This document shows, one piece after another, positions 57,817 through 64,000 of a DNA stretch of 64,000 nt (the first letter of the stretch is position 1; each line of letters begins with the position of its first letter). Position numbers and translations under genes: made by a program. Under the pieces are notes generated by a model, which searched no databases, was not told the origin of the DNA, and was given only the letters and a program-made list of their open reading frames with translations. Origin of the DNA: JBDHWG01 sp046328525 (lineage in GTDB: Bacteria; Chloroflexota; Anaerolineae; Epilineales; JAHCIE01); the NCBI GenBank assembly GCA_046328525.1, contig JAXLWK010000009.1, positions 186,001-250,000 of the forward strand. The letters run 5' to 3'.

Positions 57817-60573
57817 ATGGCGGTAACCGCGCGGCCTGTTCAAACGTATAAGTCGCACATTCCGAAAACGCGAGGCTCCGTGACTACTCGAACGACTCCC
57901 CCAACTCGGCAGATACGCTGGATTCGCGTCGCCATCCTCATGGCGGCGCCGATTGTGCTTGCCATCGTCGCCCTCACAGCTCTGCGCGCGGCGCCGACGG
58001 TCCAGGCGCGCCCCACGAGCGAAATCACGATCCAGATTACCGACGCCGGCTTCGTGCCGCGCGTCATCACCGTCTCGGCCGGATCGCTCGTCGTGTGGGA
58101 GAATAACTCCGACAGTGCGTCGCATCAGATCGCCTTCAGCGGCGGGCCGACGTCAGCCGTTCTGCGGCCTAATGACAAGTACGAGCGCACCTTTGACACC
58201 GCCGGCGACTACCCTTATAGCTGCGCGATCCATCCGAGCGAAACGGGCGTGGTGCACGTGGTCGGTCAAGCGCCGCCGGGTGAGCCGGCCGAGCTGTCCG
58301 TGACTTCCAGCCGCGACCAGCCGGTCACGCCCGGTGCGGCGATTGACTACCACATCACGTACGAGAACCGCAGCGATGCGACGGTCGCGCAGAACACCGT
58401 CCTGACAGTGACGTTACCGTCCGGCGCGACACTGCTTTCTTCGCAGCGCCGGGGCGTTCCCCTGCCGCCCACCTCCCAGGTGGGCCAGGACCTGGTCTAC
58501 CTCCTCGGCGCGATACCGGCCGACTCAGAGAACGGGCTAGATTTGCGCGTTCAGATGCCGTCGCCGCTGCCGGCAACGGGCGACGTCACGCTGACCGCGC
58601 GTATCTCGGCCAGCAATGCTGACAGCCGGGGCGACCACTACACCGAGGACAGCAGCCAGGTCGCGGTGCCGCGCCTGACGCTCGGTGTGCGCCCGTCAGA
58701 GGACAGCGGTGCGTTCGCGGCCGGCCGCGTTGTCACGTACACACTCCAATACGCCAACCGCGCCGACGAAGTGGCCGCGCCTAACGTGACGGTCACGCTG
58801 CAACTCCCGACCGTGGCGACGTTCGTCTCTGCGACACGCGAGGATGACTCCGGCCCGGCGACGGTGAACTCCAGCGTCGCCGGCAATGCCGTGTCATTCT
58901 TCCTCGGAACGCTGGCGGCGGACAGCAGCGGGCGCATCAATGCGCGACTGCGCCTGGCCGACACGCTGACGCCGGGCCAGCCGATATCAGTGACAGGGCG
59001 CATCAATGGCACGGTGGCCGGCGTCGTCGGCAGCGAGCCTGACCGGGAGAGCGAAAGCTCCGACACCCAGGTGGCGCCGGGCCAAGGCCCGAACATGTAC
59101 GTTCGGCTGTCCAGCTCCGGCGACAACGAGATTAGCGGCAGGCGCATGTATCAGGTCGCCTACGGCAACACAGGCGTCGGCGACGTCGCGCCCGCCCGCG
59201 TGACCCTGACTCTGCCCAGCAGCGTGAGCGACCCCGACTTCGGGACGACTCCGCCGACGTTCTTCAGCAACAACACCGCCGTGTGGCAGGTTCCCATGCT
59301 GGATGGGCAAACGGCCGCCGTGCCGTTCTACGTGCGCGTCACGCTGCGCGACTCGGGCGCCATCACCGCGACGGCAAGCATCACCGGCACGTCCGAGGGG
59401 CCGGACATCCAGCCGTCCGACAACGAGGCGGTGGAGGTCGCCACCATCGTGCCGCTAGGCCGTCCGACCATCTACACACCCAAGACGACCATGGTCGGCC
59501 CGCGGCCTACCCTGCGTGGCCTCGGCACGCCGGGCGCGACGCTGTCGGTCTACCTGGCCGCCAGCGCGAGCGGCCCGACGCAGAAGCTCGGCAGCGCCTT
59601 GGTCCGCGCCGACCGCACGTGGACTATCACGCCGACCACCGCGATTGCCGTGAACGGCTGGCGTTGGGTCACGGCGACCCAGACCCTCAACAACCACGTC
59701 AGCGGCGTGGCCGGCGCATCCTTCGCCGTCACCTCGACCACCGCCATTGACCCCGACAGCCTCACGCGCAACGGCATCCCCCTGGGCGGCCTCAACCCGA
59801 CCCTCGGCTGGGCGCCCAGCCACATCTACAAACTGGGCATGAAGCTGCCGGCGTGCGCGGCCCCTATTTCGCCCACGCTGCAATCATCGCTGTTCAACGC
59901 GGCAGGCCTGATGACGGGCTACAAGCGCTTCCCCGGCGCGCCGTCAGTGGCCGACCCGCAGCACGTCGCCTTCGACTTCATGACGCCCATCCGCACACTG
60001 GCGTTCGAACTTTACATTGACTACGACTGCCCGCCGACGACGCCGGCCGGCCCCGTTGTCCATGTCCACACCTGCATTGACGGACCAAGCTGCTCGGACG
60101 ATCCGCCACCGCCACCGCCCGACTGCGAGGACTGCGTGCCGGGCAAGCCGCCGCGCCCCCGCGCCATTGACCCCGACGGCTTCGTCTACGATGCAGCCGC
60201 CGTCCGCGCCGGCGCCACCATCACCCAATCCATCATCACCCGCGCCTGGGTGACTGCGACGCGCCAAACAGCGCCCGGCGCCTTCGCCCCGTGGAACGCT
60301 CTGGAGTACGCCCAGGTCAACCCCCAGTACACTGACAGCGTCTACCCCGACAAGGTGCTCACGCCAGGCTACTTCTCATTCCGCGTGCCGCCCGGCGCGT
60401 ATCGCCTGAACGTTGCGGCGCCCGGCTTCCTGCCCTATGATAGTCCGGTGCTGCAAGTCATCGAGACGCCGATCACCCACAACGTGCCGCTGGAACGCAG
60501 CGGCGGCGTCCAGCGCAACGTCGCCACTGTCCCGCCAATCCGGATCTTCTTACCATACGTCCGGCGGGAGTGA
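57817..60573 (+). CDS. Large surface protein: cupredoxin-like domain, DUF11 repeats, C-terminal FLPYV motif
   Basis: A 918-residue protein with an N-terminal membrane or signal helix (about 34-60). A cupredoxin-like domain covers 65-150, with VVWENNSDSASHQIAF and YSCAIHPSETGVVHV, where Glu stands in the usual axial Met position. Three or four DUF11/CARDB-like beta domains follow (about 155-560, such as VTPGAAIDYHITYENRSD), then an Ig-like region, a proline-rich stretch near 765-785, and a carboxypeptidase-regulatory-like fold (FRVPPGAYRLNVAAPGF). It ends IRIFLPYVRRE. A filament- or matrix-type surface protein is inferred. Confidence 0.82.
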   Translation: MAVTARPVQTYKSHIPKTRGSVTTRTTPPTRQIRWIRVAILMAAPIVLAIVALTALRAAPTVQARPTSEITIQITDAGFVPRVITVSAGSLVVWENNSDSASHQIAFSGGPTSAVLRPNDKYERTFDTAGDYPYSCAIHPSETGVVHVVGQAPPGEPAELSVTSSRDQPVTPGAAIDYHITYENRSDATVAQNTVLTVTLPSGATLLSSQRRGVPLPPTSQVGQDLVYLLGAIPADSENGLDLRVQMPSPLPATGDVTLTARISASNADSRGDHYTEDSSQVAVPRLTLGVRPSEDSGAFAAGRVVTYTLQYANRADEVAAPNVTVTLQLPTVATFVSATREDDSGPATVNSSVAGNAVSFFLGTLAADSSGRINARLRLADTLTPGQPISVTGRINGTVAGVVGSEPDRESESSDTQVAPGQGPNMYVRLSSSGDNEISGRRMYQVAYGNTGVGDVAPARVTLTLPSSVSDPDFGTTPPTFFSNNTAVWQVPMLDGQTAAVPFYVRVTLRDSGAITATASITGTSEGPDIQPSDNEAVEVATIVPLGRPTIYTPKTTMVGPRPTLRGLGTPGATLSVYLAASASGPTQKLGSALVRADRTWTITPTTAIAVNGWRWVTATQTLNNHVSGVAGASFAVTSTTAIDPDSLTRNGIPLGGLNPTLGWAPSHIYKLGMKLPACAAPISPTLQSSLFNAAGLMTGYKRFPGAPSVADPQHVAFDFMTPIRTLAFELYIDYDCPPTTPAGPVVHVHTCIDGPSCSDDPPPPPPDCEDCVPGKPPRPRAIDPDGFVYDAAAVRAGATITQSIITRAWVTATRQTAPGAFAPWNALEYAQVNPQYTDSVYPDKVLTPGYFSFRVPPGAYRLNVAAPGFLPYDSPVLQVIETPITHNVPLERSGGVQRNVATVPPIRIFLPYVRRE

Positions 60574-60577
60574 CCGG

Positions 60578-61924
60578 ATGAATTCAATCATGAAGAGCTA
60601 TCTAGAGAGCCACGCCGACGAACACGTCCGCGACCTCCAGGCGCTGCTGCGCTTCCCTAGCATCGCCGCACACACCAACGATATTGAGGACTGCGCCGCC
60701 TGGCTGGCCGACTTCATGGCCGGCTGGGGGGCGCCGCCCGACCTGCTGCGGAACGGCGGCAACCCGGTGCTGCTCGCCGAAATCCCCGGCCGGTCGCCGA
60801 AAACGCTGCTCGTCTACCTGCACTACGACGTCCAGCCCGCCGACGAGCCGGAGTGGCGCTCGGACCCGTTCGGCGGCGAGGTGCGCGACGGGCGCATCTA
60901 CGGGCGCGGCGCGGTAGACAACAAGGGGCCGGTGATGGCCGTCCTCGAAGCGTTGCGCGCCTACCACACCTGCGGGGTGCGGCCGCCGGTCACGGTGCGC
61001 TTCCTGTGCGAGGGCGAGGAGGAGGTCGGCAGCCCGTCGCTGCCCGGCATCCTGCGCCAATACCACGACCGCATCGCCTCCGACGCGATGGTGAACTTCG
61101 ATGACAACGTCTGGGTGGACGGGCGGCCGCGCGTCGTGTGCGGCATCAAAGGCATCGCCAAGATTCGGCTGGAGGTACGCACGCGGCGCGAGTTCCACGC
61201 CATGATGTCGCCGCTCATCGAGAACGCGGCGTGGCGGCTGGTGTGGGCGCTCAACACCCTTGTCGCGCCCGACGGCCGCATCCTCATCCGCGACTTCTAC
61301 GCCGACGTCGTGCCGCCCCAGCCGCGTGACGTGGCGCTCCTGGCGCAGCTAGGCTGGTCGGGTGACGAGCTGCTGGCGGCGAGCGGGCAGACGGCGTTCG
61401 TCGGCGGGGTCAACGGGACCGAAGCCCTGACACGCCTCTACCTGGAGCCGACCATCAACCTCGGCGGCATCCACAGCGGCTACGTTCTGCCGGAGCAGAA
61501 GGGCGTCGTGCCGGCGTTCGCGGCGGCGGAGATGCGCGTCGGCACCGTCCCGAACCAGACGCCGGAGCGCGTGCTGGCGCTGGTGCGGGCGCACCTGGAC
61601 GCGGCGGGGTTTGGGGATGTGGCGGCGTCGCTGGTCTCGCGTAACCCGTGGGCGCGCACGACGGTGGACAGCCCCATCGCCCAGGCATTGCAGAGGAGCC
61701 TGGCCGCGGCGTTCGAGCGCGACGTCGTCCTGTTCCCGACGTATCCGGGCAGCGGGCCAGAGGGCGTGTTCCAGGAGCTATTCCCGGACATGCAGCAGGC
61801 GTACAGCGGCTTCGGCCCCACTGAAGACAACCTCCACGCCCCCAACGAGTACATCGTCATCGCCGACTACCTGCGCGGCATCGAGACCGTCGCGCGGCTA
61901 TTGGAGGAGTACAGCGCCGATTGA
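60578..61924 (+). CDS. M20-family dipeptidase
   Basis: A 448-residue zinc peptidase of the M20 family. The first metal His and Asp are in LLVYLHYDVQPADEP (about 69-83), bridging Asp in RGAVDNKGPVMA, catalytic Glu pair in CEGEEEVGSPS (about 146-156) and a late ligand in EDNLHAPNEYI. The dimerisation domain lies between about 195 and 310. ATG 60578 follows GGGAG and lies four bases after the surface-protein stop. It probably cleaves dipeptides. Confidence 0.92.
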   Translation: MNSIMKSYLESHADEHVRDLQALLRFPSIAAHTNDIEDCAAWLADFMAGWGAPPDLLRNGGNPVLLAEIPGRSPKTLLVYLHYDVQPADEPEWRSDPFGGEVRDGRIYGRGAVDNKGPVMAVLEALRAYHTCGVRPPVTVRFLCEGEEEVGSPSLPGILRQYHDRIASDAMVNFDDNVWVDGRPRVVCGIKGIAKIRLEVRTRREFHAMMSPLIENAAWRLVWALNTLVAPDGRILIRDFYADVVPPQPRDVALLAQLGWSGDELLAASGQTAFVGGVNGTEALTRLYLEPTINLGGIHSGYVLPEQKGVVPAFAAAEMRVGTVPNQTPERVLALVRAHLDAAGFGDVAASLVSRNPWARTTVDSPIAQALQRSLAAAFERDVVLFPTYPGSGPEGVFQELFPDMQQAYSGFGPTEDNLHAPNEYIVIADYLRGIETVARLLEEYSAD

Positions 61925-61943
61925 CGGCGGGCGTCAAAGGAAG

Positions 61944-62046
61944 TTGGACCACGAAGCACACGAAAGGGCCGCGAAAGGCGCGAAAGGTTGTCTCGCGCAT
62001 CTCCCTTTCGTGTCCTTCGCGGTCTTTCGCGGCTTTCGTGGTCCAA
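61944..62046. repeat. 103-bp inverted repeat element
   Basis: TTGGACCACGAA (61944-61955) and TTCGTGGTCCAA (62035-62046) are perfect ends; CGAAAGG-type stretches in between also pair. It follows the dipeptidase stop. The whole 61925-62929 gap holds only repeats. Confidence 0.75.
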
Positions 62047-62187
62047 GAGTTCACCTGGCTCGGCGTGCTGCCGCACGAGCGCTTACACGGCCAGGCAGCC
62101 GACTGGAAGTCGGCGCTACACGAGAGGTCTTCCGAGGCCCGCAAGCAGTCCGCAGGACTTTGCCCTCTTAGCGCCAGCGCTTCAGCC

Positions 62188-62446
62188 CTGTCTTTTACAC
62201 ACATCTCAGCAGTGCGGTCGCAAACCAAGCCGGGAGACGACGTGGCCTACACAAATGCAGCGTCAAGCGGTCATTGCGAGCGTAGCGAAGCAATCCCCCG
62301 CCCTTGTCAATGCCCGTCTGAGCCGCGACAGCGTACCTGTCACTCGTGGGGAGGCTGCTTCGTCGCGCTGGCGCGCTCCTCGCAGCGACGCCGCTGGCTG
62401 TTTTCTGAAACGTCTGCCTCGCTCAAACGTTCTGTGTAAAAGACAG
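62188..62446. mobile_element. 259-bp MITE with Tn5/IS50-like ends
   Basis: Perfect 14-bp terminal inverted repeats CTGTCTTTTACACA (62188-62201) and complement (62433-62446). An 11-bp direct repeat GCGCTTCAGCC flanks both sides (62177-62187 and 62447-62457). The left 19 bases match the Tn5 mosaic end at 17 positions. No transposase is inside, so it would need one in trans, presumably IS4/IS50-like. It carries a TCATTGCGAG repeat within. Confidence 0.85.
62270..62390. repeat. TCATTGCGAG-family repeat nested in the MITE
   Basis: GTCATTGCGAGCGTAGCGAA starts at 62270 and CTCCTCGCAGCGACG ends at 62390, matching the layout of the copy at 38844-38965. Confidence 0.65.
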
Positions 62447-62577
62447 GCGCTTCAGCCTGGCGTCCGCACGCTAGCGCGGCCCATCCACCGTTTACACGCT
62501 TCATCCGACTGCCCGCGTCAGAGTGTTCACCGCACGGGCGGGAGATTGCTTCGCTGAGATGAAAAATAGCGCCCGCT

Positions 62578-62642
62578 GTCACCCTGAGCGCAGCGAAGGG
62601 CCCCCTAGTCGTGGGGATGCTTCGCTTCGCTCAGCATGACAT
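62578..62642. repeat. Intact copy of the repeat used as IS110 target
   Basis: 65 bp from TGTCACCCTGAGCGCAGCGA to CTCAGCATGACA. It contains GGGATG-CT-TCGCTTCGC uninterrupted, the site occupied at 44012/45261. Confidence 0.85.
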
Positions 62643-62718
62643 TTTCATACTTCGTGGTGACCCAAGGGTCATATAGACTGCGCTCGCAATGACGGCACGA
62701 CGCTACCCACACTATGAA

Positions 62719-62746
62719 CGAGCAGAGCCATGAATGACTCTGCTCG
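62719..62746. terminator. Hairpin in the repeat-rich gap
   Basis: CGAGCAGAG (62719-62727) and CTCTGCTCG (62738-62746). It could end the minus-strand oxidoreductase transcript or a plus-strand one. Confidence 0.4.
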
Positions 62747-62765
62747 CTGTCTTCTCTCCGCGTCT

Positions 62766-62928
62766 CCTCCCCCTCTCCCGTCCTGGGTTCAAGGGCGGAC
62801 AGGCGTAGGGCTTCGGGGGCACGCTTCCCATTTCTGGCCCCCTCTCCCCTTGTGGGAGAGAGGGTAGGGGGTGAGGGACTCCGCCTCTTCTCCCCCTCTC
62901 CCCGTGGGAGAGGGATGGGGTGAGGGAC
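62766..62928. repeat. Pyrimidine/purine-rich inverted repeat array
   Basis: CCCCCTCTCCCCTTGTGGGA near 62840-62860 and CCCCCTCTCCCCGTGGGAGA near 62893-62912. It abuts the stop of the oxidoreductase gamma gene. Confidence 0.65.
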
Positions 62929-62929
62929 G

Positions 62930-63475
62930 TTACATAGCCACCTTTGTCGTGAACTCGGCGCCGAGGTGGAGGGCACGGCGGTTGGCGCGCAGCACCTCCG
63001 GGCGGTCGGCGAACTTCTTCGCCAGCACCGCCTCGACGCTCGCCAGCTGCACGACGCCCGTGGCCGCGACGAGCGCGCCGAGGGCGACGACGTTGGCGGC
63101 GCGGGGCTGGCCCAGCTCATTGGCGATGTCCTTCGCCCGCACATCGAACTCCTGGATGTCCGCGCGGCCGGAACGCGTCTCGATGAGCGAGGCGTCCACC
63201 ACCAGGACGCCGCCCGGCGCGACGAGGGGGGCGTAGCGGTCCATGGACGGCCCGTTCAGGACGATGGCCGCCGACGGGCGCTTCACCAGGGGCGAGCCGA
63301 TCTCGTCATCCGAGACGACGACGGTGCAGTTGGCCGTGCCGCCGCGCATCTCCGGGCCATACGACGGAATCCAGGTGACGTGGCGGCCCTCGGCAAGGGC
63401 GGCGTAGGCGATGACCTGGCCCACAAAGAGGACGCCCTGCCCGCCGAAGCCGGCGATGATGATTTCCTGCTGCAT
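62930..63475 (-). CDS. 2-oxoacid:ferredoxin oxidoreductase, gamma subunit
   Basis: A 181-residue gamma subunit. It starts MQQEIIIAGFGGQGVLFVGQ and has SYGPEMRGGTANCTVVVSD (about 38-56), both characteristic of the family, then PSAAIVLNGPSMD and VVDASLIE. The enzyme reversibly couples 2-oxoacid decarboxylation to ferredoxin reduction with CoA-ester formation. The beta subunit lies three bases upstream. The 2-oxoglutarate form is the most likely, but pyruvate or branched-chain types cannot be excluded. Confidence 0.92.
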   Translation of the reverse strand: MQQEIIIAGFGGQGVLFVGQVIAYAALAEGRHVTWIPSYGPEMRGGTANCTVVVSDDEIGSPLVKRPSAAIVLNGPSMDRYAPLVAPGGVLVVDASLIETRSGRADIQEFDVRAKDIANELGQPRAANVVALGALVAATGVVQLASVEAVLAKKFADRPEVLRANRRALHLGAEFTTKVAM

Positions 63476-63478
63476 GGC

Positions 63479-64000
63479 TTACTCCTTCTGGCGTCCGGCC
63501 AGGGGCTTGACGGCGTCAATGACCTTGAAGTCGCCCAGGGGGTAGAACGGGACCATTGCGTCCTTGACGAAGTCCATCGCGGCGGTTGGGGTCATGTCCC
63601 AGTTGATGGGGCAGGTGGACAGCACCTCGACCATCGAGAAGCCGAGGCCCGCGAGCTGCGCCTGGAACGCCGTCTTGATCGCCTTCTTGGTGCGGTTGAT
63701 GTTGAGCGCGTCGTGCACCGAGCGGCGCACGATGTAGGCGGGGCCGTCGAGGGTTGCCAGCATCTCGGACATGCGGATGGGGTGGCCCATCACGGCCACA
63801 TCGCGGCCCAGCTGGGACGATGTGGTGTGCATGCCGGGCAGCGTCGTCGGGGCCATCTGGCCGCCCGTCATGCCGAAGACGCCGTTGTTGGCGAAGATAA
63901 CGGTGATGTTCTCGCCCCGCGCCGCCGCGTGCAGAATCTCCGCCGCGCCGATAGACGCCAGGTCGCCGTCGCCCTGGTAGGTGAACACGACGTGGTCCGG
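63479..64000 (-). CDS. 2-oxoacid:ferredoxin oxidoreductase, beta subunit (5' end outside window)
   Basis: The last 173 or so residues of the thiamine diphosphate-binding beta subunit. The frame enters at the right edge reading PDHVVFTYQGDGDLASIGAAE, containing the Mg-ThDP motif GDGD, followed by FANNGVFGMTGGQM, which completes the cofactor site. The C-terminal STCPINWDMTPTAAMDFV is typical of KorB/VorB-like proteins. Alpha and possibly ferredoxin-like subunits are expected beyond the window. Truncated by the window, not broken. Confidence 0.93.
   Translation of the reverse strand, partial: PDHVVFTYQGDGDLASIGAAEILHAAARGENITVIFANNGVFGMTGGQMAPTTLPGMHTTSSQLGRDVAVMGHPIRMSEMLATLDGPAYIVRRSVHDALNINRTKKAIKTAFQAQLAGLGFSMVEVLSTCPINWDMTPTAAMDFVKDAMVPFYPLGDFKVIDAVKPLAGRQKE

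Noticed and set aside
62188..62206. Tn5-like end as leftover sequencing adaptor
   Set aside because: Two mismatches to the mosaic end, presence of the inverted copy at 62433-62446 and flanking 11-bp duplications show a genomic element.
61921..62557. Plus-strand frames in the 1-kb gap after the dipeptidase
   Set aside because: They run through several interspersed repeats and the MITE and show no protein-like pattern.

Overview
The window is GC-rich, densely coded DNA, most likely from an uncultured Chloroflexota bacterium (Anaerolineae or a nearby class). The assignment is inferred from three things: several secreted proteins with long Thr/Pro/Ala linkers and a short 'YLPL'-type motif, a metabolic set of acyl-CoA dehydrogenases, LLM-family oxidoreductases and 2-oxoacid:ferredoxin oxidoreductase, and abundant short interspersed palindromic repeats. 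No rRNA, tRNA or CRISPR array was recognised.

Layout. 1-5.2 kb: a truncated acetamidase/formamidase, a MoaD/ThiS-like protein, and a peptide-type ABC importer (binding lipoprotein, two permeases, an odd P-loop protein) behind a good promoter. 5.4-14 kb: argH, a UPF0173 hydrolase, an SGNH esterase, a large secreted multidomain protein, an SUI1/YciH factor, an LLM oxidoreductase and a GNAT. 14-20.4 kb: a UroD-family protein, a metal-binding lipoprotein under an operator-like palindrome, an SDR, an ornithine-cyclodeaminase-like protein, and xylulokinase with a mutarotase-like partner. 20.9-31 kb: a C39-like peptidase with TPR-like repeats, a diheme cytochrome c, an NTF2-GNAT fusion, an MFS exporter with a TetR remnant, a CARDB secreted protein, an SMP-30 lactonase, a glycosyltransferase, a glutaredoxin-thioredoxin reductase fusion and MscL with a zinc ribbon.

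31.2-36.5 kb is a signalling island: OmpR-type regulator, coiled-coil protein, single-pass membrane protein (longin/roadblock-like part inside, SH3b domain outside), Ras-like GTPase overlapping a soluble PAS histidine kinase, and a second OmpR-type regulator. It reads as a GTPase-gated two-component system and is the best candidate for an undescribed pathway.

36.5-55.5 kb is mainly minus-strand catabolism: gamma-glutamyltransferase, nitroreductase, two linked SDRs (one apparently catalytically dead), MaoC hydratase, a pair of acyl-CoA dehydrogenases, then an alpha/beta hydrolase, SDR, a third acyl-CoA dehydrogenase, histidine phosphatase, a DUF385 protein, Uma2, quinone oxidoreductase, citrate synthase, LLM oxidoreductase and a ThDP enzyme. 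An IS110-family element (44013-45260) interrupts this run. Its upstream non-coding region folds into two guide loops whose guides match the element's own ends and the site it occupies, so a bridge RNA can be read from the sequence. An uninterrupted copy of the target repeat lies at 62578-62642.

55.8-64 kb: an FAD oxidase, a methyltransferase, a 918-residue cupredoxin/DUF11 surface protein, an M20 dipeptidase, a 1-kb repeat-filled spacer containing a 259-bp MITE with Tn5-like ends and an 11-bp target duplication, and the gamma and (truncated) beta subunits of a 2-oxoacid:ferredoxin oxidoreductase.
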